From assembly GCA_003541875.1 (NCBI GenBank), contig DPLS01000436.1, forward strand, positions 1 through 5,675: DNA of 5,675 nt. The letters run 5' to 3'. A program made the translations under genes and the position numbers. The first letter of the stretch is position 1; each line of letters starts with the position of its first letter. Origin of the DNA: Bacteroidota bacterium. Its GTDB lineage: Bacteria > Bacteroidota > Ignavibacteria > UBA10030 > UBA6906. Positions 1-5,675 of this stretch are shown here, piece after piece. The notes below the pieces were generated by a model. The model made no database searches. It was not told the origin of the DNA and saw only the letters and a program-made list of their open reading frames with translations.

Positions 1-314
1 CCCGACGAACTGCTGGTGGCTTCTGCTTCGAGTATTGTACCGATTACCACGAAGTCGACACCGTTCTTCTTGCCAAGCTCGACTGCCTTGTCGACATCAA
101 TGGTCGATGACTCATCTTCCTTCGGCTTGAACTGGATGAACTTCGGCGTGATGGATTTGTTTTTCAGGAACTCAGATCGGATGAACTTGGCAACGTTCTC
201 CCCAAATGCGGAACCAACTCCTGAAGCATCCTCAAAAGGCAGCACGCCAATCTTCTGTGCCACACAGAGGGCGGGAAAGACACAAAGGAGGAATACGATG
301 AATCCGGTTTTCAT
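1..314 (-). CDS. Exported protein with CsgG/TolB-N-like start (3' end cut by window edge)
   Basis: The first 104 residues are visible; the C-terminus lies beyond the left edge. The ATG at 314-312 is preceded by GGTGA five bases upstream. Residues 1-20 form a signal peptide: a short charged start (MKTG), a hydrophobic core (FIVFLLCVFPAL) and a likely cleavage after CVA or VAQ. The mature part opens with KIGVLPFEDASG (21-32), then an amphipathic stretch (38-51), and reaches VDFVVIGTILEAEA (86-99). A strand 'I-x-VLPF' followed later by '(D)FVVIGT' is the pattern of the N-terminal alpha/beta fold found in CsgG/LpoB-like and TolB-N-like envelope proteins. That family call is inference from a short piece. 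The product should act in the periplasm or outer membrane. It is a separate unit from the repeat protein upstream, since a terminator and a candidate promoter lie between them. Reading frame and export are well supported; function is not. Confidence 0.72.
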   Translation of the reverse strand, partial: MKTGFIVFLLCVFPALCVAQKIGVLPFEDASGVGSAFGENVAKFIRSEFLKNKSITPKFIQFKPKEDESSTIDVDKAVELGKKNGVDFVVIGTILEAEATSSSS

Positions 315-319
315 AGTTG

Positions 320-324
320 TCACC
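320..324 (-). promoter_or_regulatory. Ribosome binding site of the edge gene
   Basis: On the minus strand GGTGA lies five bases before the ATG at 314. It supports this start, which also gives a complete signal peptide. Confidence 0.5.
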
Positions 325-382
325 ATAGTTATCAAGGAATAGCATGACGTTGCAGGCAACCAGCGATGATGAAACCTGGAAC

Positions 383-411
383 AATCTATGAAGAGGCCAC
401 TACACAGTCAA
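383..411 (-). promoter_or_regulatory. Candidate sigma70-like promoter for the edge gene
   Basis: On the minus strand TTGACT (411-406) matches the -35 consensus at 5 of 6 bases and TAGATT (388-383) matches the -10 at 4 of 6, with an optimal 17-base spacer. Transcription would start near 376, giving a leader of about 60 bases. It begins 6 bp beyond the T-tract of the preceding terminator, which is where a new unit would be expected to start. If the organism is a true Bacteroidota member, its main sigma factor prefers different boxes (TTTG / TAnnTTTG), which lowers confidence. Confidence 0.4.
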
Positions 412-417
412 GGCAGC

Positions 418-453
418 AAAACAAAAGCCTGACCGTTCCAGGAACGATCAGGC
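418..453 (-). terminator. Rho-independent terminator of the TSGGD-repeat gene
   Basis: Positions 427-439 and 441-453 are near-perfect inverted repeats (13 bases per arm, one non-Watson-Crick position). On the minus strand the odd pair is a U-G wobble, while on the plus strand it would be a C-A mismatch, so the hairpin is better formed in minus-strand RNA. It is followed on that strand by TTTTGTTTT (426-418). It lies about 30 bases after the stop codon of the repeat gene and before the edge gene. Confidence 0.82.
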
Positions 454-481
454 CTGCTTTTCCCACCAACTCTATTTTCGC

Positions 482-1393
482 CTATTCGGCTACCTTGATC
501 CGTACATCGCCACCGGACGTATGGGCACGGATTGGAGCGCCACCTCCATTGACCGTTCCCCGAACCCGGCTCTCATCAATCTTACCTGACATCGTGACCG
601 GCAAATCGCATATGACTTCCCCACCCGATGTCGATGCATCAAAATTGGCAGTGATGCTCTCAGGCAGGAAGATGTCAATATCTCCTCCAGAAGTTTCCGC
701 CTGGATTCCTTTGTTGTCGCCCTTTGCCTTCACCACAACATCTCCTCCTGAAGTCTCAGCCCTGACCTTCCCGCTAACGTCACTGATTCTTATGTCACCT
801 CCCGATGTGCTCACATCGATGTTGCCAGTAACTGCCAGGAGTTGGATGTCACCTCCAGAAGTCTCCATTTGGATATCACCGACAACTTTTTCTGTTCGAA
901 TGTCCCCACCAGAGGTCTCAAGCTTGACGGCACCTTCGATATCGTTGAGGCGGAGATCACCACCCGATGTTTCACCTTGCATACGCCCCTTCAGACCTAC
1001 GATTGTGATGTCCCCGCCAGACGTATTCACTTGAACGTTGTATTCCCGCGGCAGCTTCACGATGTAACGAACCTCCATGTCGTCGTGGAACCAGGAGAAC
1101 CAGTGTGATCCCTTGCTCTTCCCTTTCACTTCGACCCCTTTGTCATTTTGCCAGGCCGAGATGTCAAATTCATCAATGTCACGCTGACGACCGTGAAGCT
1201 CAGCAACAATTGACACCTCATCACTGGAAGTGCCAGCGAAATCAACATCACCAACGTCGGTGGAAAGTGTCAGTGTCCCACCAGGTGAGACCGCAAACTT
1301 CTTTTCAAACTTCCGGTCGGCTCCGCTGGAAAACGAGGTGATCAAACAAACGAGCAACGCAACCGACGCGACAAGGGTTATTGATCGTTCCAT
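482..1393 (-). CDS. Exported DUF4097-type protein with TSGGD repeats (putative beta-solenoid)
   Basis: This is a 303-residue protein. I start it at the ATG at 1393 because GAGGAG lies eight bases upstream and the first 25 residues make a good signal peptide (MERS, a hydrophobic core VASVALLVCLITSF, likely cut after SSGA). The frame stays open upstream to an ATG at 1480, but that extension would bury the signal. Residues 26-115 form a beta-rich N-terminal part with a short aromatic/His patch GSHWFSWFHDD (95-105). From 124 on there are nine TSGG(D/E) motifs at 124, 142, 160, 178, 196, 214, 234, 255 and 292, with a degenerate NGGGAPIRA turn near 282-290. Each repeat alternates short strands with G/D turns, as in the DUF4097 'putative adhesin' family, whose members are predicted beta-helical and whose function is mostly unknown. 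No anchor, LPXTG or C-terminal sorting domain is visible, so it is probably periplasmic or surface-associated. It is divergent from the lipoprotein gene and ends in its own terminator. Confidence 0.9.
   Translation of the reverse strand: MERSITLVASVALLVCLITSFSSGADRKFEKKFAVSPGGTLTLSTDVGDVDFAGTSSDEVSIVAELHGRQRDIDEFDISAWQNDKGVEVKGKSKGSHWFSWFHDDMEVRYIVKLPREYNVQVNTSGGDITIVGLKGRMQGETSGGDLRLNDIEGAVKLETSGGDIRTEKVVGDIQMETSGGDIQLLAVTGNIDVSTSGGDIRISDVSGKVRAETSGGDVVVKAKGDNKGIQAETSGGDIDIFLPESITANFDASTSGGEVICDLPVTMSGKIDESRVRGTVNGGGAPIRAHTSGGDVRIKVAE
506..1024 (-). repeat. Nine-copy TSGG(D/E) coding repeat, mostly 54-bp period
   Basis: The first six motifs are exactly 54 bp (18 residues) apart; later spacings are 20, 21 and 37 residues. 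All nine 15-base TSGG(D/E) segments are spelled differently at the DNA level while the residues are kept, except for one D to E at the eighth copy. The array is therefore old and held by selection on the protein rather than being a recent tandem expansion. Confidence 0.9.
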
Positions 1394-1401
1394 GGCATGA
1401 A

Positions 1402-1407
1402 CTCCTC
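1402..1407 (-). promoter_or_regulatory. Shine-Dalgarno site fixing the start of the repeat protein
   Basis: GAGGAG on the minus strand sits eight bases before the ATG at 1393. It decides between this start and the longer in-frame option at 1480. Confidence 0.7.
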
Positions 1408-1465
1408 GACAGTAATCGTTTGGATAGACTGATGAATAGATTCTGTTTGTTAGACGACGCAGCAG

Positions 1466-1494
1466 TTGAAAAAGTTGCACGACGTTTTTGCAAT
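1466..1494 (+). promoter_or_regulatory. Candidate promoter for the lipoprotein-prmA-ppx operon
   Basis: TTGAAA (1466-1471, 5 of 6 to -35) and TGCAAT (1489-1494, 4 of 6 to -10) are separated by 17 bases, giving a predicted start near 1501 and a leader of about 60 bases. The -10 box overlaps the right arm of a TTGCA-N9-TGCAA inverted repeat (1475-1493) that could be an operator. Both calls rest on consensus matching alone. Confidence 0.28.
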
Positions 1495-1560
1495 TAGAGG
1501 TCGAATTACGTACTTTTCCCCACTTGTCGGAACTCCCCTTCCTATGCTGAGCCAGTGTCG

Positions 1561-2535
1561 ATGAACCATCTACTTGTTTGTGTAATGTGTCTAATCATAA
1601 CAGCAGGGTGCGTGAAAGAACAACCTAAACAGGCATTAGAGAACCCACAGCAATCAACCCAACCCGCCAAGGCTGCTGTTGTCGTCCCGACCTTCAGTGG
1701 GTCGAGGGCTTTCGAACTTCTTGTCGCACAAACCAAGTTTGGTCCGCGCAATCCGGGCTCGTCAGGGCACGCAGCCTGCCTTCAGTTTCTTTCCAATGAA
1801 ATGAGAAAGTGCGCCGATGAGGTGAAGTTGCAGGAGTTTACCCACATCGGCTACAAGGGTGAGCGATTCCAACTGACAAATGTCATCGCATCATTCAATC
1901 CTCAGTCCAGCAATCGGATTCTCCTTTGTGCGCACTGGGACACCCGGCCACGAGCTGAGAACGATGAGAACAAATCGCGACGTGATGAGCCTATTATCGG
2001 GGCGAACGATGGCGCCAGTGGGGTCGCTGTTCTCCTTGAGATGGCTTCACTGTTTAAGGAAAACCGCCCTCGAATTGGCGTTGATCTTGTCCTGTTCGAT
2101 GGAGAAGACTATGGAACGGAAGGAGATATTGAGAGATACCTTCTCGGTTCTCGTTATTTTGGAGCCAACAAGCCATTAGACTACAATCCCCGGTTCGGGA
2201 TACTGCTCGACATGGTTGGGGACAAATTTCTCGACATCCCAAAAGAACAACACTCGCTGAAATATGCCCCCGATATTGTGGACCTTGTCTGGCGAAAAGC
2301 GCGAGAGCTTGGCTATCCACAATTCCTCGATGAAGCCGGTAACCTGATCACCGACGACCATCTTCCTCTCAACGAAGCCGGCATCAAGACAATTGATCTG
2401 ATTGATTTCAACTATCCGGATCCCACAAACCGGTTCTGGCATTCCCACAAGGATATTCCTGAGAATTGCAGCAGCGAAAGCCTTGAAGCTGTGGGAACGG
2501 TGCTAACACATATTGTGTACACACAGACACCGTGA
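1561..2535 (+). CDS. M28-family / glutaminyl-peptide cyclotransferase-like lipoprotein
   Basis: 324 residues from the ATG at 1561; an in-frame GTG at 1555 would add two residues, and neither has a clear Shine-Dalgarno site. Residues 1-17 look like a lipoprotein signal ending in a TAGC lipobox with Cys17 as lipidation site, followed by a Q/P-rich linker to about 43. The rest is a zinc-dependent M28 fold: AHWDT (124-128), GANDGASG (148-155), FDGEDYG (179-185), LGSRYF (195-200), LLDMVGD (215-221), TDDHLPL (264-270) and FWHS (292-295) in family order. By analogy with human glutaminyl cyclase, Asp150, Asp183 and His294 would hold zinc, and Glu182, Asp217 and Asp266 would be catalytic. Glutaminyl cyclases convert N-terminal Gln to pyroglutamate; related M28 enzymes are aminopeptidases. 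The WHS...DIPENCS ending and DDHLPL resemble the cyclase branch, so I favour that, but peptidase activity is not excluded. It is the first gene of the plus-strand operon and should sit on the periplasmic side of a membrane. Confidence 0.88.
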   Translation: MNHLLVCVMCLIITAGCVKEQPKQALENPQQSTQPAKAAVVVPTFSGSRAFELLVAQTKFGPRNPGSSGHAACLQFLSNEMRKCADEVKLQEFTHIGYKGERFQLTNVIASFNPQSSNRILLCAHWDTRPRAENDENKSRRDEPIIGANDGASGVAVLLEMASLFKENRPRIGVDLVLFDGEDYGTEGDIERYLLGSRYFGANKPLDYNPRFGILLDMVGDKFLDIPKEQHSLKYAPDIVDLVWRKARELGYPQFLDEAGNLITDDHLPLNEAGIKTIDLIDFNYPDPTNRFWHSHKDIPENCSSESLEAVGTVLTHIVYTQTP

Positions 2536-2537
2536 GT

Positions 2538-3419
2538 ATGTCACAATCGTTTATGGAGGTTCAAATCACCGCTGATGAAGAGTTGGTGGAACAGCTTATC
2601 GCCATTCTGTCTCAGCTTGGGTTTGAGGGATTCTGGGAGGACGGCTCTCTGCTAAAATGCTACATAGGCGAGGCACGTTGGAACCCTGCGATGCACAAAG
2701 AGGTGGAGACCGTCGTTCAGAGGATGACTCGTCCAAGCACTTCACCTTCTGCCAAAGTCGCCGTCGGTAGGATCGAGAACAAGAACTGGAATGAGGAATG
2801 GGAGAAAACGATCAGACCCATTCAGGTCACGGATCGCATTGTCATCAAACCGACATGGCATGAATATTCTCCTTCACCCGGACAGCTCGTCATCACGATT
2901 GATCCGAAGATGTCGTTCGGGACGGGATATCATGAGACGACCCGGCTGGTTCTGAAACTTATGGAGAAATATGTGAAGCCGAGAACAAGCGTGCTTGATG
3001 TCGGAACCGGAACAGGTGTACTGGCTATCGCAGGAGTGCTGCTTGGTGCCACTTCAGCAACGGGTGTGGATGTTGATGAGTGGTCGTACGAAAACGCTCT
3101 CGAGAACATCCGACTCAACCATGTGGAGGGAAAAGTCGAGATCATTCACGGTGAGCTCTCGTCCGTTCCAGATGGGCAATTCGATCTCATTGTCGCAAAC
3201 ATCCAGCTCAATGTGATTGTGCCGCTTTTATCAGAAATGAAGAGAAGGCTTTCCGCCGGCGGTCTGATTATTCTCTCCGGCCTTTTCGCATCTGACAAGG
3301 AACAGATTACTAGGAGGCTCGCGGCTGTGAGATTGAAGGTCTATGATGAAATGATCGAGAATGAATGGATTACAGTTGCTGCCAAGTGGCAAGAGGGATC
3401 TGAAGAGAAGAAAGAGTAG
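2538..3419 (+). CDS. prmA: Ribosomal protein L11 methyltransferase PrmA
   Basis: 293 residues from the ATG at 2538, which lies 2 bp after the previous stop; a GTG at 2532 would overlap that stop as GTGA and add two residues. Either way translation is probably coupled. PrmA transfers methyl groups from S-adenosylmethionine to lysines and the N-terminus of ribosomal protein L11 in the cytoplasm. The N-terminal recognition domain shows LSQLGFEGFWEDG (about 25-37) and then the NWNEEWEKTIRPIQV linker (83-97). The family hallmark DPKMSFGTGYHETT is at 122-135. The SAM-binding loop DVGTGTG is at 154-160, the acidic end of the next strand (GVDVDE) at 176-181, and the motif FDLIVANI at 215-222, where Asn221 corresponds to the conserved N of motif IV. 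Length matches the usual 290-300 residues. No key motif is missing. Confidence 0.95.
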   Translation: MSQSFMEVQITADEELVEQLIAILSQLGFEGFWEDGSLLKCYIGEARWNPAMHKEVETVVQRMTRPSTSPSAKVAVGRIENKNWNEEWEKTIRPIQVTDRIVIKPTWHEYSPSPGQLVITIDPKMSFGTGYHETTRLVLKLMEKYVKPRTSVLDVGTGTGVLAIAGVLLGATSATGVDVDEWSYENALENIRLNHVEGKVEIIHGELSSVPDGQFDLIVANIQLNVIVPLLSEMKRRLSAGGLIILSGLFASDKEQITRRLAAVRLKVYDEMIENEWITVAAKWQEGSEEKKE

Positions 3420-3427
3420 ACAAAGAA

Positions 3428-4369
3428 GTGAACGTAGCAGCCATCGACATAGGCACCAATACTGTCCTCCTTCTCGTCGCCCAGATTGATGCCGACGGCA
3501 AGATCATCCCAGTCGTGTATGAGCAGCGGATCCCACGGCTTGGCAATGGCGTGGACGCACAGAAGAATCTTCAACCGGAATCGATCCGTCGGGTAGTTGA
3601 CGTATTGAAGGAATACAGAGCAACGGTGACGCGCTTCAACCTGGAAAAGGTTATTGTTGCTGGCACCAGTGCCGTTCGGGATGCTCACAATAGAGAAGAC
3701 CTTGCCCTGCTCATCAAGAACCAAGTGGGGTTTGACCTGGAAGTGCTAAGCGGAGACGACGAAGCGTACTGGACATACCGTGGCGCAACAAGTGGCGTAC
3801 CCGGAGTGCAAAGAGCAACAGTCGTGGATATCGGTGGCGGGAGTACGGAAATCACCATTGGTAATGCCAGAACGGTTGAGAACAAAATCAGCCTCAACGT
3901 CGGGTCAGTTCGACTAACAGAGAGATTCTTCAAACACGACCCACCAACACATACTGAACTCGAGTCTGCGATTACCTGCGTTGAGGATGAACTCGCTAAA
4001 GCCAAAGGCTTCGATTTTGAAGACAGAACGCTCATCGGCGTCGCTGGAACGGCGACGTCTCTGGCTATGCTTGATCAGGGATGCAAGGAGTTCTCGATCG
4101 ACGCCGTCACTAACTATCATCTAAAGCTCGACAATGTTAATGCTCTGTTCCGCACACTGCGAGCGATGCCTTCAGTTGAGATCTTGAATCTCTCTTCCGT
4201 TATGCAGGGGCGCAACGACGTGATTGTTGCGGGCACGTTGATCCTCAGAGAGATCATGGCTCATTACAAGTTCACAGAGATGATCGTCAACGAGCGGGGT
4301 GTTCGGTACGGTCTGGCAATCAGAGAATGGGAAAAGAGTTTGTCCACGCACCAGGGAGTACTTCTATGA
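3428..4369 (+). CDS. Ppx/GppA family exopolyphosphatase / pppGpp phosphatase
   Basis: 313 residues from a GTG at 3428, 8 bp after prmA. No ATG lies near the start, and GTG puts the first phosphate-binding strand at the usual place. The enzyme belongs to the ASKHA (actin/Hsp70-like) fold and removes terminal phosphate from polyphosphate and/or pppGpp in the cytoplasm. Visible motifs are AIDIGTNTVLLLVA (phosphate-1, 5-18), GTSAVRDAHN (79-88), LSGDDEAYWTYRGA (107-120), VVDIGGGSTEI (phosphate-2, 132-142), GVAGTATSLA (204-213), GRNDVIVAGTLIL (261-273) and ERGVRYGLA (289-297). Glu112 aligns with the catalytic glutamate of E. coli PPX (Glu121); the residue before it is Asp instead of the usual Glu. 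The length matches the short two-domain form, without the HD-like C-terminal domains of E. coli PPX (about 510 residues). Sequence alone does not decide between polyphosphate and pppGpp as main substrate. It overlaps the next gene by ATGA. Confidence 0.93.
   Translation: MNVAAIDIGTNTVLLLVAQIDADGKIIPVVYEQRIPRLGNGVDAQKNLQPESIRRVVDVLKEYRATVTRFNLEKVIVAGTSAVRDAHNREDLALLIKNQVGFDLEVLSGDDEAYWTYRGATSGVPGVQRATVVDIGGGSTEITIGNARTVENKISLNVGSVRLTERFFKHDPPTHTELESAITCVEDELAKAKGFDFEDRTLIGVAGTATSLAMLDQGCKEFSIDAVTNYHLKLDNVNALFRTLRAMPSVEILNLSSVMQGRNDVIVAGTLILREIMAHYKFTEMIVNERGVRYGLAIREWEKSLSTHQGVLL
4354..4358 (+). promoter_or_regulatory. Ribosome binding site inside the end of the phosphatase gene
   Basis: GGGAG lies seven bases before the ATG at 4366, within the last codons of the phosphatase gene. 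With the ATGA overlap it points to coupled translation and fixes the downstream start. Confidence 0.6.
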
Positions 4370-5675
4370 AAACGTTTCGGGAAAAACTGCAAAACGAAAT
4401 CATCGTCTTTGACGGAGGTGTGGGGACCTATCTCTACGAGAAGGGCGTTTTTATCAATACCTGTTTTGATGAACTGAACCTCATCAACCCCGATCTCGTT
4501 AGCGAAGTGCACCGGGATTATGTGAATGCAGGCGCCGACGTAATTGAGACGAACACCTATGGAGCGAACCGGTTCAAGCTGGCACCACATGGACTCGAAG
4601 GCCGGGTGTATGAAATCAATCTCAAGGGTGCACAGCTTGCAAAGAAAGTCGCGCAGAACAAGACACTCGTTGCCGGTTCGGTTGGTCCGCTTGGGGTCCA
4701 GATCGAGCCGCTGGGCAAATTGTCATACGATGAAGCAAAAGAAGTGTTCAAGGAACAGATCAAAGGACTTCTGGATGGCGGCGTGGATCTTGTCATACTC
4801 GAGACATTCGGTCTCGTCACCGAACTGGAGCAGGCGATTCGAGCGGTGAAGGAGCTCAACGATGACATTCCCGTGATCGCTCAGGTGACGATCACTGACG
4901 ATGGGAAGCTGCTCAGTGGCGCCCCGCTTCAGAATTTTGTTGCGGGCGTGGCCCAATACAAGCTCGACGCAATCGGTATGAACTGCTCGGTTGGTCCGAA
5001 AGCAATGCTTGAAGCGCTGGAGGAATTTAAAACTCTTACATCGCTCCCGATCTCAGTCCAGCCAAACGCTGGACTTCCGCAGAACGTTGGCGGCAGAAAT
5101 ATCTACATGACTTCACCCGAGTATGTGGCAGAGTATTCAAAGCGTTACATCCAAACTGGTGCCGTAATCGTCGGCGGATGTTGCGGTACGAACCCCGGCC
5201 ATATCCGCGCCATCAGACGAGCAGTGCAGGCTCTCCAACCCACAAAACGAATGGATGTGAAGACTGCAGAGCTGAAGGTGATTGCACCCGAGGCAGTCAA
5301 GGTCTACACGCTGAATGAAAAGTCCAGACTTTCCAATAAACTGGTGCGGAAGGAATTTGTTACTCTCGTTGAGCTTGTCTCGCCCAAAGGCGTGTCGCCC
5401 GCAAGGGAGGTGGCAAAGGCAAGACAACTGTTCCATATCGGAGTCGATGCCATCAACATCCCTGACGGTCCAAGGGCGTCTGCGCGGATGTCGGCACTTT
5501 CAATGGCGTCCATTATCCAGAGAGAAGTTGGGATTGAGCCGGTGCTCCACATTGCGTGCCGCGACAGAAACGTCATCGGTATGCAGTCGGATTTGCTCGG
5601 CGCATGGGCTTTGGGAATCCGTAACCTGATTGCCATTACCGGCGATCCGCCCAAGCTTGGCAACTATCCTGACGC
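4366..5675 (+). CDS. Bifunctional homocysteine S-methyltransferase / methylenetetrahydrofolate reductase (3' end cut)
   Basis: 436 complete codons are visible before the right edge; full YitJ-type proteins run to about 610 residues, so roughly the last quarter is missing. The ATG at 4366 overlaps the previous stop as ATGA and has GGGAG seven bases upstream. The N-terminal homocysteine methyltransferase domain (about 8-290) carries FDGGVGTYLYEKG (15-27), CFDELNLINP (33-42), DVIETNTYGANRF (58-70), GSVGPLG (104-110), ILETF (144-148), GMNCSVGP (204-211) and VGGCCGTNPGHI (269-280). Cys207, Cys272 and Cys273 are the expected zinc ligands that activate homocysteine thiol. After a linker (about 291-325) the MTHFR TIM barrel begins: FVTLVELVSPKG (331-342, with Glu336 in the position of E. 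coli MetF Glu28), NIPDGPRASARMS (364-376) and TGDPPKLGNYPD (425-436, with flavin-contacting Asp427). The MTHFR part makes 5-methyltetrahydrofolate; the N-terminal part methylates homocysteine to methionine. The methyl donor used by the first domain cannot be read from sequence. No cobalamin-binding domain is seen in the visible part. Confidence 0.94.
   Translation, partial: MKTFREKLQNEIIVFDGGVGTYLYEKGVFINTCFDELNLINPDLVSEVHRDYVNAGADVIETNTYGANRFKLAPHGLEGRVYEINLKGAQLAKKVAQNKTLVAGSVGPLGVQIEPLGKLSYDEAKEVFKEQIKGLLDGGVDLVILETFGLVTELEQAIRAVKELNDDIPVIAQVTITDDGKLLSGAPLQNFVAGVAQYKLDAIGMNCSVGPKAMLEALEEFKTLTSLPISVQPNAGLPQNVGGRNIYMTSPEYVAEYSKRYIQTGAVIVGGCCGTNPGHIRAIRRAVQALQPTKRMDVKTAELKVIAPEAVKVYTLNEKSRLSNKLVRKEFVTLVELVSPKGVSPAREVAKARQLFHIGVDAINIPDGPRASARMSALSMASIIQREVGIEPVLHIACRDRNVIGMQSDLLGAWALGIRNLIAITGDPPKLGNYPD

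Noticed and set aside
16..342. Plus-strand open frame of 108 codons at the left edge
   Set aside because: It is antisense to the truncated exported protein, which has a signal peptide and GGTGA ribosome binding site. The Ser/Thr-rich translation looks like a shadow.
506..1024. CRISPR-like or other DNA-level direct repeat array with regular 54-bp spacing
   Set aside because: The repeated element is conserved only as amino acids; each copy differs in codons and the units are coding throughout.
366..1034. A 222-codon plus-strand open frame encoding repeated SPPDV/SPPEV units
   Set aside because: It is the exact antisense of the TSGGD repeats and also runs through the terminator hairpin. The minus-strand frame has a signal peptide, ribosome binding site and known family pattern; the plus-strand frame has none.
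842..1341. Further plus-strand open frames opposite the repeat protein (842-1108 and 1105-1341)
   Set aside because: Neither has recognisable motifs or a convincing start site. Both lie wholly inside the better supported minus-strand gene.
1394..1480. Longer start for the repeat protein at the ATG at 1480
   Set aside because: It would add 29 residues ahead of a clean signal peptide, and the GAGGAG site sits just before the internal ATG at 1393.
3341..3724. Minus-strand open frame of 127 codons across the prmA/phosphatase junction
   Set aside because: It is fully antisense to two genes with strong family motifs and shows no recognisable domain itself.

Overview
The window is a gene-dense piece of bacterial chromosome with roughly balanced base composition by eye. 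The left third is read on the minus strand and the right two thirds on the plus strand, from a divergent intergenic region at about 1394-1560. Several features fit the Bacteroidota/Chlorobi/Ignavibacteria (FCB) group: a secreted DUF4097-type repeat protein, a glutaminyl-cyclase-like M28 lipoprotein just upstream of prmA, a short Ppx/GppA phosphatase, and a YitJ-type methionine/folate fusion enzyme. No rRNA or other phylogenetic marker is present, so this placement is tentative.

Minus strand (1-1393): the 5' part of an exported protein with a CsgG/TolB-N-like start runs off the left edge (start codon at 314). Upstream of it in transcription order is a 303-residue exported protein with nine TSGG(D/E) repeats, a probable beta-solenoid of the DUF4097 'putative adhesin' type. 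A good intrinsic terminator (418-453) closes the repeat gene. A plausible sigma70-like promoter for the edge gene (383-411) starts only 6 bp beyond the T-tract, so the two genes look like separate transcription units.

Plus strand (1561-5675): four genes are packed head to tail and look like one operon. They are an M28/glutaminyl cyclase-like lipoprotein, PrmA (ribosomal protein L11 methyltransferase), a Ppx/GppA exopolyphosphatase/pppGpp phosphatase-like enzyme, and a bifunctional homocysteine S-methyltransferase/methylenetetrahydrofolate reductase cut by the right edge. The junctions are 2 bp (or a GTGA overlap if the upstream GTG is used), 8 bp, and an ATGA overlap. The products share no single pathway. 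PrmA consumes S-adenosylmethionine and the last enzyme serves methionine/one-carbon metabolism, so a loose methyl-donor link is possible. The phosphatase suggests a link to polyphosphate or stringent-response metabolism. These connections are inference.

I found no mobile element, CRISPR array, RNA gene or clear new defence or metabolic system. The most unusual local structure is the regular 18-residue TSGGD repeat array and the long antisense open frames it creates.
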